Below are positions 23,839-35,639 of a DNA stretch of 64,000 nucleotides, piece after piece. The translations under genes were made by a program, and so were the position numbers. Within the stretch, counting starts at the first letter, position 1; each line of letters begins with the position of its first letter. The stretch lies in the NCBI RefSeq assembly GCF_040183065.1, contig NC_091120.1:168919488-168983487 (forward strand), in the 5' to 3' direction. Under the pieces are notes generated by a model, which made no database searches, was not told the DNA's origin, and was given only the letters and a program-made list of their open reading frames with translations. Origin of the DNA: Periplaneta americana. Its lineage: Eukaryota > Arthropoda > Insecta > Blattodea > Blattidae.

Positions 23839-24449
23839 TTAAGGGGTTAGGTACAGCTTACAGCAGTAAAATTGTGGAAATATTCAACATTTTTTTTTCC
23901 TCCATTACTGTATCTTGTACAATAATGAAAAGTGGTAAGTTATGTGTAAAATACTGCTATATAAAAAAATATTTTTACGATTTAAAAAAAAATATTTACA
24001 TTTTTTTTTTTTTCAAAATTCATTTCACTGTGTAGTGATGAAGCATTTTCCACATACTATCCAGCATTCTGTGATGAAATTTTTTTGTGTATTTATGCAT
24101 GTTATAGCCTATCTATAATATGATGCAAGATCACTTCTCTACCTTTGATAGATTGTCTGATAAAAAATAAATTCATTTAAAAATGGTCAAATATCAGCAC
24201 TTTCTTCTAACACAAAAAAAAATTATTTATTAATGAATGTAGTTGAAAGAGCAAGATATTGTAAACATGATTTTCATAATAATAATAATTTTTTTTAACT
24301 GAAAAAAATATCTTTTTTTTTTCATATAACAGAAGGACAGTGTTTTACATATACCACTTTTCATTATTGTACAAGATACAGTAACGGAGGAAAAAAATGT
24401 TGAATATTTCCAAACATTTTACTGCTGTAAGCTGTACCTAATCCGTTAA
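23839..24449. mobile_element. TTAA-flanked element with long inverted repeats
   Basis: 611 bp including TTAA at both ends (23839-23842, 24446-24449). Inverted arms start GGGGTTAGGTACAGCTTACA and CGGATTAGGTACAGCTTACA and stay nearly identical for about 100 bp, then diverge for another 70. The TTAA target suggests piggyBac-group mobilisation; no transposase remains. Confidence 0.85.
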
Positions 24450-25978
24450 GAAACATTTTTGTTCTTCGATAACAGAGAGAATACAATAGAAAAACCTATA
24501 GAAAACCTATACCGCCTACTTCAGTACATACTTGTCAGACTTAAGCTCAAATAGTTTCTTTAGCTAACTGACAACGATATACTCCCAACACAATACAACC
24601 AGACTAAATCATGCATGACCATCCGCTACTTAATGTCATACAGAATCATCTGCGTATTTTTATAAATTGTGTAGAACGTTTACGAAATAGAATTCAGTCA
24701 AATAATAAAACTATTTTTATAAGTCTAATGGGATAATATTAGGTAATATTATTAGTGTGTTTATAAAAAGGGCCCCATTATTTCATAGCAAATCTTACCA
24801 GGAGACTGTCTGCCACACACAGTACAATGCGCAATAGGTTTATAGTAGATTTATGGACACCTCCGAAATCTTCCATCGTTTTCAGTATACTTAACTAATG
24901 ACAGAGGGGAAAAGCGCGGTGCAACAAAGAAAGTCGTTTATCCTTTTAAATAATCTTTAAATTCAAACTCTAAACTACATATTTTTGCACTTTCTCATCT
25001 TTTTGTTGCATGTTGTGTCGGAAACAATTTTAGAACTATAAAGCCTAATTCTGAAGGGTAGAACTGTCTGATTCGAAAGCCTCAATCTGTTTTAAAACTC
25101 ATGTTCATTTTTGTGTTTCAGAGTGGTTCACTCTGTTTCGAAAAATTCTTGGCCGTCATGGTCGTTCAGTAATTTTGATCACTTCCTCATCGTCACTCAA
25201 AACTAGGAATGGAAGTTCAGACACCGACCCTATGAAGTTAACTACGTCATGTAGCCTATTATACAAATCGTGTTGTTTATATCAACTCAGGATAGTACAG
25301 AAACTTATACAGAGCCTTGAATCAAAACATTGCTCGGTTCGTGCGAAAATTTTCACAAGTCTCATAATAAGATTATCCACAATTTGGATACAACACTTTA
25401 TGGCATCTTAGCATTATAAATTGTAGGAAAGAAATTATGAAATAATTCGGCATCCATAGCTGACAAAGTCTTCATATGTTCGTATCGATTAGTTGCGCTT
25501 AGCATTGGCATTGAATAAGGAGAAATTGGTGACCTAGCTATCTTAGGTATCAAATTTATGTTACAAATGTTTCTTTATTCTCTTAATATACGAGTAGTTT
25601 CTCTGAACCATAGAACTGTTTTATGTGATATTACAAAAGTGGTACAAAATTGTTAAAGATTAGAAATAAATGATACGTTACCTTCTGTCCTACATTTAAT
25701 TTCTTGTTACGTGGCGCGTACATGCGGTAAGCAAGATAGCCAGACGAGTTGCATGCATCCCCTCCCAAGCGTTCCGGTATTACGTCAGAGCAAATACGTC
25801 ATTGCTATTATTGGTACGCGTGCCATAATAAGCCGATTACGCACGATATTGGATGTAGTATAAACCTGTTTATAATGCTAGGATGGCATAAATATATAAT
25901 AACAGGTAATTTCAGCCTGGCAAACCAAGAAAAGCGGTAGAGTATTGAGCCGAAAAAGACGATGGGGCCTGCACATTA
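24450..25978. other. No recognised gene
   Basis: 1.5 kb with short unassigned frames (for example 25175-25411 plus strand, 78 codons). No domain, repeat or RNA gene supported. Confidence 0.5.
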
Positions 25979-26028
25979 GTGGTGGTGGTGGTGGTGGTGG
26001 TGGTGATGATGATGGTGGTGGTGGTGGG
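25979..26028. repeat. (GTG)n/(GAT) microsatellite
   Basis: GGTGGTGGTG run with interspersed GAT, about 50 bp. Confidence 0.9.
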
Positions 26029-26090
26029 TATGAAAAAATGAAATAAGAAGAATTGAGGAGTTGAAGAAAGAGGAAATGAAGGGAGATATA

Positions 26091-27744
26091 GGGGAAACTC
26101 GGCTAATTCCGCAGTACGAGTAATTCCGCAGTAGTGCATATATGATTTTACTGCGGCTTTATAATAGCGTGAACGTAAGTTTTGAGAGGCTCTCAACAGG
26201 AGACATGCTCTCTGCAGTGCTATAGAAAAAATCAAGGACATTGGTCGACACCTCTGTCGGCAATACAGTGAAACATCGAAAGTTAGCTGTTTTTCGTGTT
26301 TTGCTACACACCTGTGAAGAAAGTGAGCATTGTTACATATAAATTGTTCCTTTTGTGTTACTTTCATAATGTAATTCATAATTATTTACGACTGCGGAAT
26401 TAGCCAAGTCCTATTGCGGATTTATCCGCAATGTTGCGGAATTACCCGAGTTGTCCTTTTTTAACTATATTGTATCTACATGGACATCATTTTATTTTTA
26501 CTTCAATTTTTATTGTACCTGAGTTTTTGAATGTACTTCACTTCCACCCCTTCTACTAATGAAGTTCCAACTGTCCTCCAGACAGAATCAAGGGTGCACA
26601 TAGTAAACAGCACTGAGTTAGTGAGTATAGTACGTTCCAGAAATATGTTCGCGTCTTCCAGTGACGAAAGAGCTTTCAATATTGAACCATATTTTCGCAC
26701 AGGTACTGTTCGTTTGCCTACGTCGCATCCCGATTTCCCCCACCTGCTTCTGTACTCCCCTCTGTAAAAGCTGGGCTATCCTAGCTCTTTTCTCAAAAGA
26801 TTAATTTCTGTTAGGAATTGGACGTTTACGTAATTTATATAACTGTTTAAAATAACTTAAATAAAAGGGCTCGTTAAGTAATTAACTGTCACGTGATTTC
26901 CCCCCTTTCTACGATCCTGCGGCATAACCACTTGTACGGACAGTAGATAGCATGTCTGAGTAATTTTATCTTTTCGGATCGGGCAGAAGTGAAGATTGAA
27001 TTTACAGTACGTAAGGTACTCTTGTATAGAGTAGGTATAGAATTATTTCAACATGAGTTACTAGTACGAAGGACGAAACTGGCAATTAGAATTAGATGCA
27101 ATAGTCTATAGTGCGGTAATATGCACAAAAGAACTGAAGCCTGTATCGAAATGAACGGCCACCATTTTCAAAAATGTGTTTAAATATCCATATTATGATT
27201 ATTTTTCAATTGAACTTCATTCTCTATAGCCTATTGTACGCTAAAGTGCTGTAGACAGTATAATATACAATGCATAATGAATACGTTCCCATGGATAACT
27301 CAGTTCGTGAGTAAAAACATTCATTATTAATACAGTACTGCATTTTGATTAAATAAAACCCTAATGAAAATTATCGAACTCAAAATTGCGATATTTCCTA
27401 GTTTACGTAAATGGACGAACTACTTTTCTTCCCTCCTATATCTAGTAAAGTGATGTGTTGTGTTTTATGCCAGTATTATCGAACTCCAGTCGTGGAAGGG
27501 GGTAGCGAACGGTGTTTCCGATTCTCTAAAGGTATAGACAGGTTAATATTAAAAATGTTAGTAAAAAATAAAATGATGTCCCTGTACAACTAAATATATT
27601 TGCTTTTTAATAGGTTTCTTTATCTCATTTGGTAATGAAAGATTTCGTCCATGTCTACTTACCTTGATAATATTTTTCAGTAAACATTTTGATAAAAATA
27701 TGATAATTTACTTCTAAATATTGTAGAATTAGCCGAGTCTCCCC
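26091..27744. mobile_element. TIR element split by nested family D copy
   Basis: Ends GGGGAAACTCGGCTAATTCC (26091) and, inward from 27744, GGGGAGACTCGGCTAATTCT, each bordered by TA. Removing the nested element 26479-27584 leaves about 550 bp. The left part contains at least five copies of the word TTCCGCA/TGCGGAA in both orientations (26110-26450), like subterminal transposase sites. No coding region. Confidence 0.65.
26479..27584. mobile_element. Non-autonomous TIR transposon, family D, copy 3
   Basis: 1,106 bp; ends CATGGACATCATTTTATTTT and AATAAAATGATGTCCCTG, bordered by TA. Aligned to the copies at 6743 and 14656. It interrupts the element 26091-27744. Confidence 0.88.
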
Positions 27745-28452
27745 TACAAGAATAAGGAAAGACATAAAACGAACAAAAATTAATAACAGCGAAAGAAGGT
27801 AACTTGAGGATGAAAGGGATAATGAATAGAAGGAGAAAAAAGAAAAATTAAAAGTTATCATGGAAAAGCGGAAGAAAAATGTAGGATTAATAAAAAGAAA
27901 ATAGAACTAAACTGGAATAAGAAATATCATCCAAAGTAACGAAGTGAATTCCTTGCTGCACAGTGGCTGTACTATTCGTAAGGGCACTCTAAACTTTGTA
28001 ATTGAGCCGGTGGAAAGAAAGTTGTTGTAGTAGAGACTGCATCCGGGTGGCTGATATGGAGCTGTGCACGAGCTGTCAGACAGTCTGAAAGAATCCAGCA
28101 GAAGTATTGGCCCCGGCAGACAGCATTCCACGACGGCAATAGAAATGTCTCCGCCTGATGAGGGCGAAGTCCTCATCCATTAGAAAGAACTCTGCGTCCC
28201 CCGCCTCTCGCACTCCTCTGCCCATTATCATTTTACATTTTGAGACTATGGATTGCGGGTCGATCCTTCTTGTCTAATCTTTCCGAGTGCGGATCTCAAA
28301 CAACGGCCCGTACAACGATTTCGGCCCGAAGTCATTTCAACACCAGAACTGTGAAGTCGGTACACAAAACTTCCGACTCTCACTCAAACCCCGACTTCGT
28401 TACCGGTGAGCAGGATTGGGGGAGTAAATTATCTGTACGTATTTTACGTGTA
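27745..28452. other. Unassigned stretch with a GC-richer patch and open frames
   Basis: 27930-28440 is clearly richer in GC than its surroundings. It holds a minus-strand frame of 89 codons (28176 to 27907) and a plus-strand frame of 74 codons (28240-28464) followed by CCGGTGAGC, which resembles a splice donor at 28404. No domain recognised; could be exonic or a decayed repeat. Confidence 0.35.
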
Positions 28453-28463
28453 ATTTACATGTA

Positions 28464-28685
28464 GTCCACACCTGTGGAGTAACGGCTAGCGCGTCTGGCC
28501 GCGAAACCAGGTGGCCCGGGTTTGATTCCCGGTCGGGGCAAGTTACTAGTTGAGGTTTTTTCCGGGGGTTTCCCTCAACCCAATATGAGCAAATGCTGGG
28601 TAACTATCGGTGCTGGACCCCGGACTCATTTCACCGGCATTATCATCTTCATTTCATTCAGACGCTAAATAACCTGAGATGTTGA

Positions 28686-28757
<72 letters not shown>

Positions 28758-28941
28758 GGCTTTTAAGGAAGCCGGAGGTTCATTGCCGCCCTCACATAAG
28801 CCCGCCATTGGTCCCTATCCTGAGCAAGATTAATCCAGTCTCTACCATCATATCCTACCTCTCTCAAATCCATTTTAATTTATCTTCCCATCTACGTCTC
28901 GGCCTCCCCAACAGCGTCGTAAAATAACCTACCTAAAAAAA
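28464..28941 (+). mobile_element. tRNA-derived SINE (family A) interrupted by a LINE fragment
   Basis: Head CACACCTGTGGAGTAACGGC with B box GGGTTTGATTCCC, then the family A body to GAGATGTTGATA at 28685. A LINE 3' fragment intervenes, and the SINE resumes at AGCGTCGTAAAATAACC (about 28912). Flanked by TTACATGTA at 28455-28463 and 28942-28950. Confidence 0.9.
28686..28911 (-). mobile_element. LINE 3' fragment (AAGT-tailed family) inside SINE
   Basis: On the plus strand this is (CTTA)n from 28686 to 28757 followed by TGGCTTTTAAGGAAGCCGGA and sequence matching 34245-34400, i.e. the 3' end of the LINE at 34222-35633 in reverse. It split the SINE, so it is the younger insertion. Confidence 0.88.
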
Positions 28942-29130
28942 TTACATGTAAAATACGTAATGTAGAAAACTGTTTATACACGGAGTAATAAACTAACATT
29001 TATTGTTTTTTGGCAACCTTAACATCAATTACTTGATTCCTTTTAAGTCCTGATAAGAACAATATCTGTTGCAGCAGATTTTTTTTGTGATTCTATACTG
29101 CAGTTTTTACATAGATTATAACATTTGTTC

Positions 29131-29470
29131 GTCCCGCGCCGTAGCGTCGTGGTCTAAGGCATCCTACCTATGACTCGCGTTACGGAACGCGCGCTGGTTC
29201 GATTCCTCATGGGGGAAGAAATTTTCTCATGAAATTTCGCCCAGTGTATGGAACCGGTGCCCACCCTGTATCGTGATGCATTTGGGGAGCTATGATAGGT
29301 AGTGAAATCCGGTTGCGAATGCCAGCTATAACGGCTGGGGGGGATCATCGTGCTAGCCACACGATATCTCCATTCTGGTTGGATGATCGTCCACCTCTGC
29401 TTCGGCATGTGGGCGTGAGGCCAGCAGCCGGCTGGTCGGTCTAGGCCCTCCGCGGGCTGTAGCGCCACGG

Positions 29471-29542
<72 letters not shown>
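29131..29542 (+). mobile_element. tRNA-derived SINE (family E) with 16-bp target duplication
   Basis: A-box-like TAGCGTCGTGG, B box CTGGTTCGATTCC at about 29196, body with CCAGTGTATGGAACCGGTGC and CTGGTCGGTCTAGGCCCTCC, then an (ATT)n tail from 29470. Flanked by ATTATAACATTTGTTC at 29115-29130 and 29543-29558, an exact 16-bp duplication. The 104-codon minus frame over it is not a gene. Confidence 0.93.
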
Positions 29543-29548
<6 letters not shown>

Positions 29549-29558
29549 ACATTTGTTC

Positions 29559-31117
29559 ATACTTACTTTCATTCACTCCAATACTTAGAAAAATAGTAAA
29601 GTTTTGCTTACTTTCGTTTGTTTGTTGGAAAATCCCACAACATCCAAACTATTTTTTTTGGGGGGGGGGGACTTTATATAATATATTATAAACACAACTA
29701 ATAGTGAATAAAGCTAACATTAGCAACTAATATCACTTGTTAAATACATTTTGACAATTATAATACAATTAATTAAAGTAAACAGTTTTTATTGATTTCC
29801 CGAAAGTTTTGTTTTTGTCACTTGTTTTAAAAATAAACGATTTTAGTGATAAAGACCTTTTAATAGTATAACAGTTTAAGGTAAATATTGTGATTTGAAC
29901 ATAATAACTCATTAAAACTTTTATGTGGTAAATGATTAATCATCAAAGAATTTGGAAGCATGGCTGAATAGACTTTTTGTATGTCAGGACATTAATAAAC
30001 TTATTTTTTCAATATTCGCTTCCATTGGCCATTGGTCGTAGGCCATGTGTACAGATCTCTGTAGAAACCTTTCATTTCAGCCGGTATGAATTGCAAAATC
30101 TTCTTAAGGTCTCCATTTTTAACATTAATTGGTAATCTCGAGTTATATGCTAGGTTTGTTGTCAGTTCAAACGGTAAATCTTCATCACAAACTGAACAAA
30201 GAAAGACTTAAATTAAAAGTTCTTGGAGGTTTTTTTACGTATTTAATTTATTATGTTAATTACGCATTATTTACGCGTATTTTACTGTAATGTATATAAC
30301 CTTTTTTACTCGTAAAGTCCCAACCCTGTCGATGACTTGCCTTAACATAACTCATCTCTTCTCATCTTACCTTTCCTACACCCCTGATCACATATAACAG
30401 ATTTACCATCCCCATATTAAAAACGGTAACATGTGGAAGAGAACAACCACCAGGATCGCCACTGTCGATTGACAAGGACCGCTAGATGGAAATACAGTTG
30501 CTCTATGCAATTCCATAAGGGTTATAATGTGACTTCTTTTGCAGTCGCTAGATGGCAGCATAGTGAAACTGATAAAAGTTGTTGCCTTCAAAGCTCATAA
30601 GGCTGATCAATCTGTTATATGCGTCCTGGGGCCTATATCTAGGCTGTTGCAACCTTGCATTTGGCTGTTACTTGCGTTGACAACCTTCCCTATAAAAAAA
30701 TTAAGAGCGCTGCGTGCGGTAGCCTTCTGAACCAATCAGACAGTATAAATTTTCTATCAGCTACTGCTTCTGCTTCTTCGAGCGTTTCTGTGCAGGGTGT
30801 ACAACCCTAGTACTTAAGTACTAGGTCTAGTATACTGTTTAAATTTTTCAGTACACTAATACTTTTTAGATCTTTAGCATCTTTAGCATCTTTTGTTTTA
30901 CTCATGTTTACAATACCGCTAAATATTCTGCCTTCAGACGCCTTTGCACCTCCCTGGGAAAGTTTTCATGTGACCAGAGATTACGAGATGTACGTATGCT
31001 GTCTCGGAAATCCCAACAATTATCACCCCTCACATCGTGTACCTTTCCTCCTGACTCACCCTGTATATAGAATGATTGAAAAGTCCGGCGACATAGAGTA
31101 GACAAAATCCGTTATTA
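29559..31117. other. No recognised gene; possible CTCF-like motif
   Basis: CGCTAGATGGCAGCA at about 30545 fits the CTCF core (SYAGRKGGCRS); a near match CCGCTAGATGGAAAT lies at 30479. CCAAT and TATAAA words occur at 30733-30749. No transcription unit could be supported. Sequence near 30797-31066 begins CAGGGTGT and ends CACCCTGTA, possibly a decayed TIR element. Confidence 0.35.
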
Positions 31118-31125
31118 GTCCAGAT

Positions 31126-31282
31126 ACAGTCTAGTATATACAGTCGCGAAGCTCAATACGCAGTAAATATGCAAACATTAGGTAGTTGCTCACCACCAGG
31201 CAATGCAAAATAGAATCGTCACAGTCTATTGTTTCTAGCACCCTCAAAACTCAAGCTTCGTGACTGTATATAGTAGACTGTG
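31126..31282 (+). mobile_element. hAT-type MITE, family M, copy 2
   Basis: 157 bp, ends ACAGTCTAGTATATACAGTC and GACTGTATATAGTAGACTGT, flanked by GTCCAGAT at 31118-31125 and 31283-31290. An internal segment present in the other two copies is deleted. Confidence 0.92.
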
Positions 31283-31290
31283 GTCCAGAT

Positions 31291-32075
31291 AAGAAAAATG
31301 GAAAAAGGGGAAAGTTGCCGAAAATTATAGTTTTGAATATAATATGCTTGAATTTTCCACTGTTTAGGCTGTACACTAGTAATTAAGACATACCCGCCAG
31401 TCCCAGTGTTGCCAAATTAGTTTTACCGGAATTTAGACACGCAATGTATCGGGCAAATTACGAAATGATGACGATAATAACAGTGTTGCCAATACATGTC
31501 CATAGAAAGCCGACAGGTACGAACGAAATTTCCCCGAATTCTTATGCTATCAATGTAAATAAATATTTCTTTGCGCTGTTGGAAGTTAAATAAGCGATAA
31601 ACTCTGGATGTCAACTATTTTTCTTCATTACATAATGCATTGAGGGTTAGGAATTCTACTGGCTATTTTGAATAGGGAGTGACTGTACCATTTTACTGAT
31701 CACATTGCAACCCACTACATATTGTTAGCATACATAACCATATTTCAATCACATCTTACATATATTAGCCTACCTTCCACAATTATTATAAATGAGCAGT
31801 TTTTGGTTACATTATAATTTTAGATGACAACTGTCTCAACTTTTTAGTTGATATCCTCTTTTACTTTTTAATCTCGGATCCAAAAGGATGGAGTTTTATG
31901 TAATTTGTATCTTTCGACGGCACATCATTCCTAGCTACACACTTGATTGTTTTAACATAATTCTGTTTTTATGTAATAAAATTCATTGTATTTAATATGT
32001 TCAGTATTATAGATTTTCGAAGTACATTATTCAATATTTTATATCTTATTAACATTCATAAGATTTGTTTTTTAC
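31291..32075. other. No recognised gene; two hAT-like termini
   Basis: CAGTGTTGCCAA, identical to the terminus of hAT 14546-16407, occurs at 31409 and 31489 in the same orientation, without a detectable opposite end. Possibly solo ends or decayed copies. Confidence 0.45.
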
Positions 32076-33272
32076 TAGCCGTACCCGTGCGCTCCGCTGC
32101 ACCCGTTAGAAATAAATATAAAGTAATTACATAATTAAAATAGAATATTTGATCCAGGGAACATTCGTGTTTGATAGAAGGATAAATCGTTTAATGTGTT
32201 ACTTAATTTAAATTGCATCCAAATAATTAAAATGCGATCATTTTGGCCCAGAGACACTCATTTGGTGCAATGACAATTCCTTTAACATGTTTCTTAATTT
32301 TTATTACATGCAACCATAGTTTCATGAAGATTGACATCATTTAGATTTAATGTGTATATTTTATTTTACTTGTTATAGGTTTCCATTGAATTATGGTAAT
32401 AACTTAATTTTAACCCTTGTTTTCTACGTATTCAGTAAATGGCGCTTGGCCCACTATGGTTCTGAACCCTTCAAATAACTTAAATTATATTATATAATAT
32501 TACATATTATATTATATTATATTATATTATATTATATTATATTATATTATATTATATTACATTATATTATATCAGAAGTTACTGTAATAACATTATAGCA
32601 TTATGTCCATCTAGAGAAACTACACTTTCCAATGGTGAAATAATAATTAATTATACAAATCGGTTAATTTAGCTTCCGATATTACTTCATACAAACACAG
32701 AAACATTCTCTGTAGGCTATCTTTCATAGCTCTCGATTGTTGCTGTCCAAGGCCCCTTATAGACGAAGTCATTTGTTTTTTAATTCATTACACGGCCTTA
32801 GATGGCAGTTATTTTAATTTTAAAACTCATTTATCTCATTAAATATCAGTCCTAACAAAATTTTTCAAGGAATAAAGCTTATCGCAAATTATTTTTAAAG
32901 AAACCTTTGTTATGTAAAATTTTTCACAAAAATCAATAATAAGCGAGATATTTCGATTTATTTAATTCAGACCCCTTTAACCCCCCCCTTTTAAATAATG
33001 TATTTTGAATGCCATATAGCCTAAAATCTAAGTTACAACGAACTTAGTTTATATTCAAATTTTCATCGAAATCCGTTCAGCCATTATCGCGTGAAAAGGT
33101 AACAAACATACAGACAGACAGACAGACAGACACACAGACAGACATACAAACAAAAATTTCAAAAAAGCGTTTTTCGGTTTCAGGGTGGTTAATTATATAT
33201 GTTAGGACCAATTATTTTTGGAAAGTCGAAAATTACCAGAAAAATTTCGGCTACAGATTTATTATTAGTATA
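32076..33272 (+). repeat. Dispersed-type repeat with CAGA-rich 3' end
   Basis: Starts ACTAGCCGTACCCGTGCGCT and ends with AATCCGTTCAGCCATTATCG, AACATACAGACAGACAGACA and TTATTATTAGTATAGAT. This start/end organisation is one I recognise from insect repeats of uncertain class, but only one copy is in the window. A (TTATA)n run occupies about 32488-32572. No ORF. Confidence 0.45.
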
Positions 33273-34221
33273 GATAGATAATACAACCTGCCCTGAAGGA
33301 CGAAAGTATTCGCTGTTAACACTTCATTTGTTTTATGTTATTCTCAAACAAAAAGATTGTGACTGTCAAAGAAGGATTTTACATAATAAATTATTAATAG
33401 GTGGCGTTATTACCTTCAATTATTACTCTGTTTACAAGACAATGAACATTTTAAATGAAAATGGCGGTAATTTAGGTTTGACTCTCTACTAGTCCAAACA
33501 AATGAACACGCCTGTCCCCCCCCCCCCTACATTTCTCTCACAGTCCATAAGCACTCCATATAAACTTTAAAGGGCTTGTAAATTATGACCAGATGCCAGC
33601 TGAGAATATTTCCAGGCGACTGCCGTGAAATAGGAAGTAATCTTATTACTTTCTCATCACAAGCAAGAAGTATATAGAAAAGTAATGTGATAAACTGCAA
33701 AAAAGCGACTTGTATATCTGGAATAGATAATCGAATAAAAGTGACGTCGAAAATATATAATCGAAAGCACATATCACGATAGTACAAGCGACGCGCCCCA
33801 CAGAGAACGGAATGCCCATTACAGCTTCATTATCACCGTTTCATTTAATGACCTTTACAACTCAAAAATGACGTTAACTACTATAAATAATTACAAATTG
33901 TCATTTTTTTGTGAGAGCGGTAAATTACCTGTTTTCAGAACACTGCAAAGCTTCACTGTGTCATTCCTGCTGTGATGAAAGAAAAGTTGCACGAGAAGGA
34001 AAACAGCTAATTTCAAGCGACAGGGTAAACAGAACACTCACTCAATGTGAAATAATGTGCTTTGCTGATGTATGTACGTATGTACGAAAAGTAATGTACA
34101 ACAACTTTTAGTGGCAACGTATTTAATAGGTAAGCAAAACTAAATAATGCAGAAAAAAGCTACAGATTTTACCTATTTTTCAAAACAGAAACCAAGTCTC
34201 TCGACACGTTTATCCCATCGT
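33273..34221. other. No recognised gene
   Basis: Short unassigned frames on both strands (33527-33787 minus, 33911-34111 plus). Nothing else supported. Confidence 0.5.
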
Positions 34222-35633
34222 GACTTACTTACTTACTTACTTACAAATGGCTTTTAAGGAACCCGCAGGTTCATTGGCGCCCTCACATAAGCCCGCCATC
34301 CGTCCCTATCCTGTGCAAGATTAATCCAATCTCTACTATCATATCCCACTTCCCTCAAATCCATTTCTATATTATCCTCCCATCTAAGTGTCGGCCTCCC
34401 CGAAGGTCTTTTTCCCTCTGATCTCTCAATTAACACTCTATATGCATGTCTGGATTCGCCCATACGTGCTACATGCCCTGCCCATCTCAAACGTCTGGAT
34501 TTAATGTTCCTAATTATGTCAGGTGAAGAACACAATGCATGCAGTTCTGCGTTGTGTAACTTTCTCCATTCTCCTGTAACTTCATCCCTCTTAGCCCCAA
34601 ATATTTTCCTAAGAACCTTATTCTCAAACGCCCTTAATCTCTGTTCTACTCTCAAAGTGAGAGTCCAAGTTTCACAACCATACAGAACAACCTATAATAG
34701 AACTGTTTTATAGATTTTAACTTTCAGATTTTTTGACAGCAGACTAGATGATAAAAGCTTCTCAACCGAATAATAACACGCATTTTCCATATTTATTCTG
34801 CGTTTAATTTCCTCCCGAGTGTCATTTATATTTGTTACTGTTGCTCCAAGATATTTGAATTTTTCCACCTCTTCGAAAGATAAATCTCCAATTTTTATAT
34901 TTCCATTTCGTAGAATATTCTGGTCACGAGAGACAATCATATACTTCGTCTTTTCAGGGTTTACTTCCAAACTTATCGCTTTACTTGCTTCAAGTAAGAT
35001 GTCCGTGTTTTTCCTAATCGTTTGTGGATTTTCTCCTAACATATTCATGTCATCCCCATAGACAAGAAGCTGATGTAACTCGTTCAATTCCAAACCCTCT
35101 GTGTTATCCTGAACTTTTTATTTATTTTATTGGGTTATTTTACGACGCTGTACCAACATCTAGGTTATTTAGCGTCTGAATGATATGAAGGTGATAATAC
35201 CGGTGAAATGAGTCCGGGGTCCAGCACCGAAAGTTACCCAGCATTTGCTCGTATTGGGTTGAGGGAAAACCCCGGAAAAAACTTCAACCAGGTAACTTGC
35301 CCCAACCGGGATTCGAACCCGTGCCACCTGGTTTCGCAGCCACACGCGCTGACCGTTTCTCCACAGGTGTGGACTCCTGAACTTTCCTAGTAGCATATTC
35401 TAGAGTGAAGTTAAAAAGTAAAAGTGACAGTGCATCTCCTTGTTTCAGCCCGCAGTGAATTGAAAAAGCAGCGGACTGAAGCTGGCCTATACGGACTCTG
35501 CTGTAAGCTTCATTGAGACACATTTTAATTAATCGAACTAGTTTATTAAGAATACCAAATTCAATAAGAATGTTATATAAAACTTCTCTCTTAACCGAAT
35601 CATATGCCTTTTTGAAATCTATGAGACACCAGA
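34222..35633 (-). pseudogene. LINE reverse transcriptase, motif A to C-terminus, one stop plus SINE
   Basis: Minus strand, 5'-truncated at about 35633. Motif A reads LIDFKKAYDSVKREVLYNIL; then RIGQLQSAAFSIHCGLKQGD; motif C is LLVYGDDMNMLGEN (usual Y-A-D-D, here G); then KFKYLGATVTN. A TAG at 34692-34694 replaces the proline expected before VVLYGCETWTL. After it comes an intact 133-codon frame (AFENKVLRKIFGAKRDEVTG, RRLRWAGHVARMGE, GRPTLRWEDN). The 3' tail is (AAGT)n. A SINE (35118-35374) interrupts it between motif B and C. Apart from these lesions it is one readable frame, so a young copy. Clade likely RTE/BovB-like, not certain. Confidence 0.92.
35118..35374 (-). mobile_element. tRNA-derived SINE (family A) inserted in the LINE
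   Basis: Full-length family A copy in reverse, with exact 11-bp duplication TCCTGAACTTT at 35107-35117 and 35375-35385. The interrupted LINE codons (RKVQ before, GLELNELHQLL after) confirm the target site. Confidence 0.95.
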
Positions 35634-35639
35634 TTCAAT

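Noticed and set aside
25912-26379. 155-codon minus frame
   Set aside because: Crosses the GTG microsatellite and the end of a TIR element; no domain.
29154-29468. 104-codon minus frame as a gene
   Set aside because: Falls entirely within a SINE with a 16-bp target duplication.
35208-35390. Frame repeated at 9920 and 35208
   Set aside because: It is the SINE family A sequence translated, not a conserved protein.
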